Part shown: piece by piece, positions 46,891-58,172 of the stretch
How positions within the stretch are numbered: the stretch's first letter is position 1
How the letters are laid out: every line of letters begins with the position of its first letter
Assembly: GCA_030737835.1 (NCBI GenBank)
Contig: CM060848.1
Location: 32,297,634 to 32,361,633 of the forward strand
Direction: 5' to 3'
Source: Acorus gramineus
Taxonomy: Eukaryota > Streptophyta > Magnoliopsida > Acorales > Acoraceae
DNA: 64,000 nucleotides
Notes under the pieces: generated by a model
Told to the model about the DNA's origin: nothing
Database searches by the model: none
What the model saw: the letters and a program-made list of their open reading frames with translations, nothing else
Program-made: the position numbers and the translations under genes

Positions 46891-47075
46891 ATGGGGAGAT
46901 ATAGGAGTCGAAGCGGGAGCTACAGCCCTCGTCGAAGCAGGAGCCGAAGTCCTCCACGGAAGAAGCGTTACGATGATCCACGTGACAGGTCCCGCGGCAG
47001 TAGGTCTTCATACAGGGACCATCGCTCCTCCGGTCCTTCGGGCCTCCTCGTCCGGAACATCTCCCTTGACGCCAG
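46891..47075 (+). CDS. SCL28: SCL28 exon 1
   Basis: 61 codons plus two bases. It encodes the RS-like N-terminus and RNP2. Donor GTTTCA is a weak match to consensus. Confidence 0.9.
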
Positions 47076-50000
47076 GTTTCAAATATTCCATTCATCTTTG
47101 GCGAACTGAATCTTGGGCTTTTTATTATGTAGATGTGCATGTGGTTGGAGTCGTTGTTCTCTTGAAATTGTTTATTTTTTGGGGGAAGGGATTTTGATTG
47201 ATCTTCGTGCAGACCCGAAGATCTGAGGGTCCCGTTTGAGCGTTTTGGTCCTGTGAAGGATGTGTATCTTCCCAAGAATTACTACACTGGGTATGTAGTG
47301 TACTCTGTCTTTTTCAATTTTATTGAACTGTTTTGCTTCCATGTGTGTATGCATATTTCTGTATCGCATTGTTGGGAAATTACATACAGCGATGCAGGCC
47401 AGCGTAAGATATTGTGATAATGATGTCATAACAGAATGATGTGCCATTGGATTTCTAGATAATTGCTGGTTTACATAATTATAGTTTTGCTGAGGGTGTA
47501 TTTTTGCATGCATGAAATTTAAGTAAAATGAGGGAAAAGTAAAAAAATTTCTTTACCCACAAAAGCATGAAAGAAATGATGTTTGTGCCAAACAGGAGGG
47601 GAATTTTTTTCTCTTTGTTGCTTGTCTCTTTTGCCTTGTTAGAAGAAGTATTAACTTTGCTCCTTCTCGTAGGTGTGAAATGAGAAAAAAATCACTTTCA
47701 TCACGGGCATAATGAAAAAAAGTATTGATAAAAGGGAAACTGATTTCCTTTCCATCACTTTCCATTTGTCCCACTTTTGAAAGTCAGAATGGATGTCATT
47801 TTATCCATTTAAGAAGAGAAGTCACTGCTCAAAGTTCAAACATATCAATGTAATCATATCAATAATACAAATTTGGGAATACCCTTAAAAGATCTAAATG
47901 TTAATGATATGTAACATGTTTTATTTTATAACAATTTTGAGAATTTATTAATGTTAAATCATTTAAGAAGAGAATCTGCATATGATCAAATGTGAACAAC
48001 ACTGTGGAGGAGGAGGTAGAGGGACAGCAAAGAGAGAGACATCCTTGTTTTTTGTCCTTGCTCTTTATGTTTTTTTGTATTTCTGTTTTCCCATTTGTCT
48101 CTGCTGTCTTCCAGTTGTTATTAATATATAATATGGTGACATTCTTAAATAAAATAGGAATTGATGGATGCCCTTCCTTTCTGCAACTCTGTGCCTTATT
48201 ATTATTATTATTTTTACTTTGAATTCTTTATGATACTATTGATGCAAAACCCATCCTAACTTGTGTTTTTCGATGCTACTCTTTGTAGAGAACCTCGAGG
48301 CTTTGGATTTGTGAAGTTCCGTAATCCTGAAGATGCAATAGAAGCCAAGAAGCAGATGAATCATCAAGTTATTGGCGGACGTGAAATCACCATTGTTTTT
48401 GCTGAAGAAAATAGGAAAACTCCGCAAGAGATGCGTTCAAGTGCTCGAGTTAGGTACGACCTTTTCTTTGTATTTCTTTAAATAGAAGTGATGGATATGT
48501 GTGGTTGGAGAGTATTAGCAATTTTGAAAAAATTGTACTGGTTGCTGGCTTGCTGCAGTGGTAGATCTATGGGAGGAAGCTACCGTAGGCGATCACCACC
48601 AAGATCACCAAGACGTCGATATCGATGTGAGTTTGCTGGTTTTTCATTGGCTAAACTACTATCAGAGATATATGATTTTCTCCTCACATGCTTTGGCATG
48701 CGACTTAATTTGAGCAAATGATTTAACATTGTTCAAATTTCCATGACAGCATATTCACGCTCTCTTTCTCCAGCTCCCAGGCATGATTCAAGGTTAGTGT
48801 TTGAACTGTCTTAAAGTTCCTCTGCAATGAGTATATTTTTTTTAGTAAGTAATGAGTAAAGTTAATAGCAAGCAAGGCAAATCTAGGGAAAAATTAAGAA
48901 AAAAGAACTGAAGGAGTGTTAAAGTGGGTTTTAGAAATCTATCTACTACTTTCCCTTGTTCTCATTCCCTTAAGACATCCTTTTAACTTATTTGATCTCC
49001 CTTTTTGCCTAATTTTATAATTTTATGGAGTGGTTGGACGTTGTCCATAATTTAATTAAATTGAATTAGATGTTTCAATTAGTTGAAATTGGAACGAATT
49101 GTTCATTTCTTGGATTCCAGAAGTTTTCATCGGTTCAAATTACTGTGCTTGGTTTGGTCTGTGTCTGTGTCGGTTCAAACAGAAGTTTTCATCTGTTAAA
49201 AATATGAATCTGAGAGCTGTTTTTACTTTTTTTTTTTGTTAGTTAACTAAATTCCTGCCAGAGTCTAAGTTCATTATGGATTTAAAAACTGATTTTGTTC
49301 TGATGGTTAGCAATGGGTAAATAATGAAGGATAAAGTTAGGATTTTTCTATTTTTGGGAAAAAGTGGTAGTCTAATGGTAAAAATTTCATTAATCATGGT
49401 AATTTCCATGAGGAACCAATGGGTCATATGAGGTGTCTGAAAACCCGAAGATTAGTGGGGACGTACAAACAAAATAAGAAAAAAATAAATAGAGAATGTA
49501 CAATCACCCATTATACAATTTACTGTCTATTGTAAAGTACATATCACTACCTTTATGGCTGTATGCAATGAATACCCCAGCCCCTAATTAACCTGAAGAA
49601 TGTATCTCACACATTCTGAAATAGAGAGATCAATCGTTGAAAATAATATCATTTCTAGCCATCTAGAGGGTCCATCATCCTTCAGGGATGATGAGCTGGG
49701 AGATCTTTGGAGACAAACTTTTATCTCCTTTTTTCTTGGTCAATTTATCTCTCCCACATCCGCGTAGGAGACTCAAACTCCCCATTCATATTGGATGCAT
49801 CTTCCAACCTTCCCAAAGGATCTTTGAGAAGCTGCAATATTCCACAAGGGATGCTCAATAGTTTCTAGGTCAGAGTTGCACATCTCACAAGTTAGATCAG
49901 ATTTATTCAACCACTTTGCCTATAGACCTAAGCCAACAACAAAAAAAAAACCCATAGAATGCATATAACCTTGAGGGTTGCTTTGCAGACAAGATTTGTT

Positions 50001-53000
50001 TAGCCTTGGGGGTTATGAATGGGACAACCTGAAGATCTCTCATTAACCATGCATACATGATTTCATTGACACCTCCTCTTTGGCACCCGAGCAAATTCTG
50101 ACACCTCATTAGGTGGGATATTGATACCTAAACCGACATGTTGGAGAAGTTAATTCTTAGAGCATAGACCTGCTTGTAGTACCATAGGACAAACTAAATT
50201 CACATCAAATATCCTGCAGATGCCTCACACATGATTAATGTGCGAACATGTGAAACAATGGGCCCATTGCTTCTGATACCCAACCCTCTCACTTATGACC
50301 TATCTCCCTTCCTCAGCGGGTGGGGCAAAAGAGGAGAAAAGGTTGGTCTCTAGATAAAGCAATAAATGGGTATGATAAGGGCAATAGAGGGAAAAGTTCA
50401 TGTTAGAATATCTAGATGGACTTCTAAGGAAGCTCATCTTTTGGTTATGCTGATATACATTTTGGAGGGGGTTTAACATAGTACGACAAAAGAAACATAG
50501 GACGGCAAAAAAAATCAGATTTCGAGAAACCTGTTTGGGACTGAGTCTAGACAAATGAGTTCTTTCTATAGCATTTGCTCCCAATAATCATTTCTAGACA
50601 AGTTCTATTTGAAATTCATCAAATCCACAATCATCCTTTTTTTCATTGAGTTCTTCACTGTTTTTAATTCAATTGAGAGTGAGATCATTTGATTATCATT
50701 GAAGGTCCACCATTTTCAGGATGAGTCCTCTCCTCTTTTGGCACCCGAGCAAATTCTGACACCTTAATTAGGTGAGATATTGATACCGAAAACAGCATGT
50801 TGGAGTAGTTAATTCTTAGAGCATAGACGTGCTTGTAGTATTGCAGGATGGACTTAATCCACATCAAACTTTCTGCAGATGCCTCACATGATTTATGTGT
50901 AAACATGTGAAACAAATGACCCATTGCTTCTGATACCCAATCCTTTTATCTATGGCTAATCTCCCTTCCTCAGAGGGTAGGGCCAAAGAGGAGAAAAGGT
51001 TTTTAGATAAAGTAATAAATGGGTACAATAAGGGCACGAGAGGGAAAAGTTCATGTTAGAATATCCATATGGACTTCTAAGGAAGCTCATCTTTTGGTTA
51101 CAATATTATCCATTTTGGAGGGGATTAATATAGAACGTCAAAAGAATTAGCTTTCTGAGAATATGATTTTGAGAAACCTTTTTGGAACTGATTCTGGACA
51201 AAATGATTTCTTTTTATAGCCGCTGCTCGCAATACAAATTCTATATGAAATTCTCCAAATCCTTGAATTGTCCTTTTCTTTCATTGAGTTTCAACTATTT
51301 TTCATACAATTGAGATGAGATTATTTGATACATATCTGCATTATGATGGTTTCATTTTAAAATAATCTTGATCCATTTGGAGTGGCAATTATTATAGATT
51401 TTGAACCTAGGGTGATATTGCCATGGAATTTTGATCCTTTTATTAGTTATATTTATCCCCTTAATTTTTTTTTAAGAAAGAAATGATAGGAGCAATCTTA
51501 TTAATAGAAGCTCCCGAACACAAAAAAAGAAGATAAAATATTTGGCACCCCTCTTGAAATGAAACATCTGTTCAGTGAGTAGATCCTCGATTCCTTACAC
51601 CCCACACCAAGATATAGCCCATAAACGAGTTACGCGACTATTACCTATAATAGTAGATGACATGTCCATGCCTAAATGTGAATGATCCAATTTTTAAGGA
51701 GAGAGATTGACCCATCTGTTCTTTATATAACATCTTTTGTGTCAGAAATACTATCAATCCATGTGATTTATATTCTCCGACACTTCGTGTGGGGAACACA
51801 CCATTGGAATTTAGCAAGGTTACTATGCATCTCTTCCAAAACCATTTCCACGTGCCCTCGAGGTCACTGAGTGAAGCCGACCTTTTGCCAAAACCGCAAA
51901 CTAAAGGAACATTCGAAAAAGAGGTCTCTTGTTTCCTGAACCCTTTTACAAAGCTCACATAGTTTGTCCTCTTAGAGAAAGGTTCTCTATGCTCTTCTTG
52001 CTCGTGGCTAGGAGAGATGGTACTATTAGACATCACTGAGCTACATGGGAGCAGGGGGGTCATTTAGAGATTAGTACAAGGAGAAAATTTTGAAATGATG
52101 AGGCAAAGAGGTACACTGTGTTGCTCGCACTTTGCAGGAGATTGTTCCAAATGTTGGGATACCAAATGAGGTTGTTTGGCAATCTCACAGCCGAGATTGG
52201 GGTTCTTAGTTCGCAAGTGCTATAGGTGGTGGAGGAAGGAAAGACCAAGAGATTGGGACATGGTTGACAAGTCGAAGGAGGTGTGGAGATTCAAATTCTT
52301 TTGAAGTTAAAGCCTTCTTGTGGATGTTATACCAAAAAAAAGTTGTTGAGGAAGTCCTACAACTATTTGGGCACCCAACGATGACAACTAGTGTTTGCCA
52401 TAATGAGGATGAGACCATTGAGCATCTATTTATTCGATGTTCTGTGGCGAAGATAGATTTGGTCATGGCTGTCTACGACCATAAGGATGTCAATGAGGTT
52501 CTCCAATCTAGAGGGAATGTGGATAGCATGGGGAAGAGATTGAGGTTGAGGGGTGATAAAAATGTGAAGGTGAAGGTTTTTAAATCTTTTGTGCTAGCGG
52601 TTGTGTGGGCGATTTGGTTAGCACGTAATGAGGTCATCTTCAAATGAGTGTTGCTTTATGTTGAAAACATTTGGGAATTGGTGATCTGGTTGATTAAAGA
52701 TCAGAGAAGATTGTGTGAAGGCTAAGTTTATGTTGTATTTGGGGGGAAATTAAACATTGAGGAGTAGCGTGTGAGAGGGATTGTGTTGACCTAAGGATGG
52801 TGGTGGATGGCTCTTCTAATGGATCCTTGATCGGGTGTGGTGATGTGCCTTTTTTTTTTTCTTGGTTAAATCTTTCCCTATCAGCAGGCGGCAAGACTTG
52901 AAGCCAAATCCCCTCACTAATGAGTGGGTATCTCTATAATCCTATCAAGAGGAGGTTCGATTTTTGGGGTTTTCTTTTCTTTTTTGTTGTTTGAGCCTTT

Positions 53001-56000
53001 TTTTCTCTTTAATAAAATGGAGGTAAGATGCCTATTGGCTTCCAAAAAAAAAAAAAAAAAAAAATTGTCGCCAGTCATGAGCCTATCTCAATTGATTTGT
53101 TTTGGTTTGGATCTTGTCAAGCGTGAGAAACCACATAAAATCAATGGATCTTCAATGGTGAAAGCACTCCCCCAATGAAGTGTTCCTGTCTGATAGTACA
53201 AATATCTTGGGGGAGGATGTTTATTTAATTTCTGATAAAAGGTCTTCACGGAGATTCTGTAGTTGGGTGGCAAGGCAACTTCCAAGACACTGTCCTCTTC
53301 TTCCAAGTTTGACTCACATCTTGTAAAGCCTCAAGGAGATGGGCCAATGCCACCAATTTAGTATCATTTAGACTGCGTCAGCAGCGAGAAAGCCAAATAA
53401 TACTATTATATTCACATGTGAATGATTTGCAAATAAGATCATTCTTGTCCAAGGACACGTGAAATGAAACTGGGAAAAGGGATGATGTAGAAGTGTTGTG
53501 GAGCCATTCGTCCTTCCAAAATCTAATCACCACCCTGTTCCAGGTAGAAATTGAATCTTCTCTTGAAACTCAGTGGTCAAGTCTAGAATATCCTTCCATT
53601 CCTTTGAAAGGGCAATTCTTGGATGAGCATTCAACGAAAGTTTAGTTAGTACCTACATAATATTTTTCCTGTGACTTGATGAAAGGATATCTAGATCCGC
53701 TAAGAGTTTCCGAAACCATTTCCCCATTAGAGCTGTATTCATATTGTAGAGCTTGAGAACTCCCGTTCCACCTACCTTCTTTGCCTGGCAAATGAGATTC
53801 CATTTCCCTTGAGGACCATTTCCTCCATCTTCTAATTTTCTCCATCTGCACAAGATACTTTGAATATGGAGAACAGATGGAGATGCTCATCTGGCAAATG
53901 AGATGCTCATAAGGGCCTTTTTTAGAAGTACAACTCGGCCGCCCTAGCTTAGTAGTTTGGTGGCATGCATTTCTGGTTTTATTCTTCTTTCTGTAATGAA
54001 ATACTCCTCCACTAACCATGAGTCATGAGATGACCGACTGTTAAACCTTATCGTAAATGAATTCTGGTCCATTTGGTCGAGTTCAAGAATTTTCCTCTAT
54101 TTAACCCAAAAATTTCACAGATGTTGGTTTTTAACTGTTACTTAAATTAAATGGACTGTTTTTCTGATAGCCATGATATCTCCATTTTGAGACATTTCAT
54201 TCTTGTTCCATGCTCGGCATGCCTTAGCTGTATATTTAGCTTGATGAATAGGCTACAATTGCGCTGTTTGCTTTCAGTAATGTGGGCAAACCTGAAAAAG
54301 TTTGCCTATCTATAGTGTGAACTTATGAATTCAGGAATCTTGAGTGAATACTGTTTCAGGCTGTTCCATTTTAGTTCAGAAAAATTAAGATATGGATTCC
54401 AATTGCATGTGAACGGTTATTTACATCTTTACTCATGCATGTTTAACAATTTAGTTATGACCGGCTTTCATTTGAATACAATAGATGGAATTGAATGATA
54501 CTGACCAAAGCATCAAGATATTGCAAGAAACCATAACTGAATAATGAGAAACTACTACTGTGAAATTTCTTTATGTTGATCAAGGCCATGCAGAGTTGGT
54601 GGTGTTAGATGATATGCCATTTGGTTACTGATATCTCTCTCTGACATTTTGCGTCTTCCTTTCTATATAAATGAACCCTCGTTGCTTATTCATTGATGCC
54701 TTAAAAATTCTTATTTAGTTCAAATAGTTTGATGCTTTATCTGCAAATTTTGTGTAGGAAATCATTGTGTGAATTTAATGTTTGGAAGTCTTAATGGATT
54801 CATCTTAATAGGTTTTTTGAGTATAATATAATAATTTAGAAGCACAATGTGCAAGTAACATTTATGTAAATTGTTGGGGGAATTTATACACATAACCATA
54901 TCTATGTTCTGTTGGGAGTCTGTTTCCATTTTATCTTCCCATTCTTCCAGCTGCATATTCTCTCAGGTATTTATGCATACTGGTGTCAGAGGCTTCAACA
55001 CTTCTTTATGACGCTTCAGTAACCGCTTATCTTCAGGCAGAATGCATTTGAATAACTTGTCGTCTTGCTCGTGCAGATTATTAAAGTGAAAAGTGACACT
55101 AAAGAATGCATGGATTATTTAGATTAAAGACAAAAGAGAACCAAAAGTGACTGACCTTTCAAAGATATTCGAGAGAGGTTCATTGTTCAAAATACATGGT
55201 TTGTTAGATGAACTAATTATAATCAAATAGCTTTATTTTTTTAATGTTTTAAAGTTTAATGTGTTGGTTTTGTATACTATCCAGTTAATAAAGAATGTAG
55301 AGCTTAGAGTTGTCAAAAGAGAAACTATGATATCCAGAGAATGGGTGCTCATCAAAGTTCTTAAAGATGGAGAAAGAGAAAATCCTCTCGATGAAGGGTT
55401 GATACATATGTTGAAAGTAAAGATAGTTTGGATTTATGAAAGTTGGGCCACAGACCAATGAAAGCAGATGCTGTTGGACCAGTACACTGTTTCAAAGCAT
55501 AATTGCAATGTGATTGGGCCAAAGTTTCATTATTTTGTTCTGGATTCTATATAACATTGCAGGTAAAATTGTTTGTTTTTTTTTTTGTCCAAACATTTAG
55601 ATTCTGATAATGCAGGGATGTGAGAATGTAAAATATTTTCCCGCCTTTATTTCAATGGCATGAAATGCCATCTGGCTTCGCAAATTATTTTATTTACAAC
55701 ACTGTCACAATCATTCATGGTGATTTTTAGGCTGCCTAGTTCTAGTCACAAGACCATGGCACATGTGGAAACAGATTTTGTTGCTTATGTTCATTGCAAA
55801 CTAAAATAAAATAATTCTTAAAAAGTGATGTCTCCTTTTACTAAACCATCTCCTTGCTTGATTTTGCTTTCTTTTTTTTTCCCATTTGGATGTATGCAGA
55901 GATAGAGACCGGGGTGCAAGGGATGATTATTACAGCCCTGAAAGATCTATTTCTCCACCACGTGATGATAGACACTACAGGTCACACCAACGATCGCCTA

Positions 56001-56148
56001 GCCCTGGTGAGAATGGCCAGAGCCTCTCAAGGTCGCGCTCCTATAGGTAAGGATTCTTCGTTAATATAAGGAAATCTTTCCCCAGAGTTATTTGTTATCA
56101 GTAGATACCTATAATGTATTGATTATCCTTTTTTGCAGCCCTCGTTGA
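46891..56148 (+). CDS. SCL28: SR-type splicing factor SCL28, 231 aa
   Basis: Seven exons: 46891-47075, 47213-47290, 48289-48453, 48559-48626, 48750-48792, 55900-56046 and 56139-56148, all with GT-AG introns and consistent phases. The protein has a short Arg/Ser N-terminus (1-48), one RRM (about 52-126) with RNP2 LLVRNI and RNP1 RGFGFVKF, and a C-terminal RS region (143-231) ending RSYSPR. The phrase MNHQVIGGREITIVFAEENR and the length near 235 residues fit SCL28 better than SCL30, SCL30A or SCL33. It is a nuclear protein binding pre-mRNA. Arabidopsis SCL28 is reported as cell-cycle regulated, peaking around mitosis. The fifth intron is 7.1 kb and full of LINE sequence, and a DNA transposon lies 100 bp upstream. 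No frame break is seen. Confidence 0.9.
47213..47290 (+). CDS. SCL28: SCL28 exon 2
   Basis: 78 nt between TGCAG and GTATGT. It encodes the RRM helix and loop from PEDLRVPFERFGPVKDVYL to YYTG. Confidence 0.9.
48289..48453 (+). CDS. SCL28: SCL28 exon 3
   Basis: 165 nt between TTTGTAG and GTACGA. It carries RNP1 and the rest of the RRM up to QEMRSSARV. Confidence 0.9.
48559..48626 (+). CDS. SCL28: SCL28 exon 4
   Basis: 68 nt between CTGCAG and GTGAGT. It encodes GGSYRRRSPPRSPRRRYR, the start of the RS domain. Confidence 0.9.
48750..48792 (+). CDS. SCL28: SCL28 exon 5
   Basis: 43 nt between TGACAG and GTTAGT, encoding SYSRSLSPAPRHDS. Found by phase and RS content; it is too short for an ORF scan. 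Confidence 0.82.
49600..51331 (-). mobile_element. LINE-derived sequence with a 620-bp tandem duplication
   Basis: Within SCL28 intron 5. 50072-50699 and 50724-51331 are diverged copies of one unit starting TCTTTTGGCACCCGAGCAAAT or close to it. - strand frames such as 50109-49903 resemble the late reverse-transcriptase and zinc-binding part of plant LINEs but are broken. Confidence 0.55.
51480..52063 (-). mobile_element. LINE zinc-binding fragment, older minus-strand copy
   Basis: The - strand reads LCKRVQETRDLFFECSFSLR, with a Cys and a later Cys in the LINE reverse-transcriptase zinc-binding pattern. It is probably the distal part of the same copy whose reverse-transcriptase part is at 53088-54020, split by the + strand LINE. 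Confidence 0.55.
52075..53064 (+). mobile_element. 5'-truncated LINE with poly-A tail
   Basis: The + frame 52264-52647 encodes a zinc-binding region (KAFLWMLYQKKV, then DETIEHLFIRCSVA) and a C-terminal part with AVVWAIWLARNEVIF. The 3' UTR ends in AATAAAATGGAGGTAAGATG and a 21-A tail at 53044-53064, typical of plant LINEs. The left edge is approximate. Confidence 0.75.
53088..54020 (-). mobile_element. LINE reverse-transcriptase fragment, minus strand
   Basis: The - strand frame 53853-53653 has KWNLICQAKKVGGTGVLKLY and ALMGKWFRKL, a diagnostic stretch after the LINE reverse-transcriptase core. Further frames at 53306-53088 continue toward the zinc-binding region. Frameshifts separate them. 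Confidence 0.7.
55900..56046 (+). CDS. SCL28: SCL28 exon 6
   Basis: 147 nt between TATGCAG and GTAAGG. It encodes the distal RS domain from RDRGARDDYYSPERS to SLSRSRSY. Confidence 0.85.
56139..56148 (+). CDS. SCL28: SCL28 exon 7, last 10 coding bases
   Basis: After TTTTGCAG the frame gives S-P-R and TGA. The phase from exon 6 (AG plus C) fits, and an SPR ending is typical of SR proteins. Confidence 0.75.
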
Positions 56149-57619
56149 GGTTGGTGCCTGTCATTTGATGTGCTGAGCCTGAACATGAAGTATCAGTACT
56201 AGTGTTTATGTTAGATTAGCAGTTTGGATAATCCAGATGAAAATCAATGTGGCATTTTGAACTGTCTTTTATTGACGAGGTGAACCGAATCTACATGAAC
56301 TTATCACTGGCATGTCCAAGTTTTTTTTATGTTGCTGAAGTATGAATTACAGGTTTTGGTATGCATATTCCTGATGGTTGGTTGCCCTAGTCTTATAGTC
56401 AGAAGATTTTTTCGTCCTTTATTTGATAGTTCGGGATGATTTTGAACAATGTTATTAGATTTATTATTATTATACATGAAATCATGCTAATCTGGTGAGG
56501 TTCCATAAATCCTTAGTTTTCTGGTTTGTCTTTCACAAATATAACCTGGCTTTCGTACTATGGGGATTAATAATAATTTGTACATGGAAATATTGCTGGT
56601 CTGGCGAGTTTCATAAATTCTTTAGTTTCTCGTTTATTTTTTGACTATAGGAAAATATATTTTCATAATAGGAAAATGATACGTTCTGGTCTCATCAGCA
56701 ATTCATATTGTTTCTCTCTTTTTAAAAAATCGTATTTCATGAAATGAATTATACATTGAGATATGATATTATATATGGAAGTATACATTGAGATATGATG
56801 TGTATGTTATATGGAAGTATACATTGAGATATGATATTATATTTTTTTTATATCTTAAATTTTTTTTTTGCCAAACACTATGATAAAACTTTATGCACAA
56901 TAATAGTGCAGTATTTACTGTGTTATGCTAGTGTATGTATGATTGTAATATAACCTGACTTTCATATCTATAGGGGTTACATTCTGTGGTAGTATGGGCT
57001 GGCAGACGGATCTGCAAAAAACAGACCGTGTGTGTTGACGCTCTTGATGAAATGTACATCATCTAACTTGAAACATGGCCCTTAGCTAAATGAATGAAAT
57101 CTGTGCACCTCTAATTACAATTGACCCAGGCTCCAGCTGGCTCACATCCATCACTGTTATATCTATAGAATAAGGGGTTTCAATATGTAGAATAAGGCCT
57201 CCTGCAGTCTTATTTTCAATTCTATCGGTAACTAGTAAAAAATTGAAAGTATTCATACATACATATATACACATGCATGGGGGGTTGTGGGTGGTCCACA
57301 CGAGTGCATGACTGCACGAGCAATGTGTGTTGCATGCACGCATGCACAATGATGTTAATTTTGCTCTAATACTCAAATTGTTTTTTTATAGTAAATTTTA
57401 GACATTTTCATTTCAAAGGAACTTTCAAAACAAATAATGTCCGAACATGGATGAGAATAGAGATATAGAAATCAAAGTAAATAAAAGTAACACAACACCA
57501 AAATAAGGCTAACATGACCACCCCTTCACGATGAACGGGTAGAAAAAGGCTTCACCCACACGCCCAAGGGACATCGCACCCTTCGTTATTCAGAAATGAG
57601 GAGAAACGCCTCATCCATC
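56149..57619. other. SCL28 3' UTR and AT-rich downstream flank
   Basis: No further gene seen. A unit with TATACATTGAGATATGAT is repeated three times between 56750 and 56850. A 3' end should lie in the first few hundred bases, but no strong AATAAA signal was found. Confidence 0.6.
56750..56850 (+). repeat. Three-copy short tandem repeat
   Basis: Units containing TATACATTGAGATATGAT start near 56751, 56781 and 56817. Confidence 0.8.
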
Positions 57620-58050
57620 CGAATGCGCGGGCGCGCGGGTGCGCGGGTGCGCGCGGGAGTGCGCGCTGGTGCGCGCGGGTGCAGGCGCGGGCGTGCGTGC
57701 GCGCGCGCGGGTAGGGCGCTTGGGCGTGGGGCAGGGCGCCTGGGCATGCGCCTAGGCGCGGAGCTGGGGACCAGTGCGCGCGTGCATGCGCGTGCTGGGG
57801 CGTGCGCCGGGTGCTGCGCGTGGGGCGCGGGCGCGCGCGTGCGTGCGGCAGCGCGTCGGGGCGCGCGGGCAGGCGCGCGGCAGTGCGCCGATGGTGCCGG
57901 GGTGTGTGCGTGCGTGCGCATTCGTGCGTGCGCGTGCGGGGGGGGGGGGGGGGGCATGCGTGTGGCTGCCCGGGGGTTCGGGTAGGTGTCGGGGCACTCG
58001 GACTCGCGTGCGTACGCGCGTGCTCGCATGCGTGCGAGCCCGTATGCATG
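57620..58050. repeat. GC-rich island in truncated LTR
   Basis: GCGCGGGTGCGCGGGTGCG-type repeats plus a 17-G run at 57938-57954. Long frames on both strands (up to 165 codons) are composition artefacts. Confidence 0.85.
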
Positions 58051-58133
58051 CTTGTCCGAGTGTGGGGTATTTCTAATGTTCTCTATTTATAAATTGTGTT
58101 GTTTCTCACCAGTTGGATGCCCCTACCTTGCAG

Positions 58134-58172
58134 ATCTCATCGGATGGGATGCGCGAGGTCCCGGGTCGTAAG
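58134..58172 (+). other. Putative 39-nt leader exon inside truncated LTR
   Basis: CTTGCAG before and GTGAGTGG after, on the + strand. It is 3 nt longer than the copies in the other LTRs. Confidence 0.5.

Noticed and set aside
54951-54966. Possible 16-nt micro-exon in SCL28 intron 5 between TTCCAG and GTATTT
   Set aside because: It resembles the start of exon 5 by chance (GCATATTC), would shift the frame, and the direct exon 5 to exon 6 join is in phase.
57552-58076. Several overlapping frames of 80-165 codons
   Set aside because: They are produced by GCGCGGGTG-type repeats. No domain, and both strands are open.
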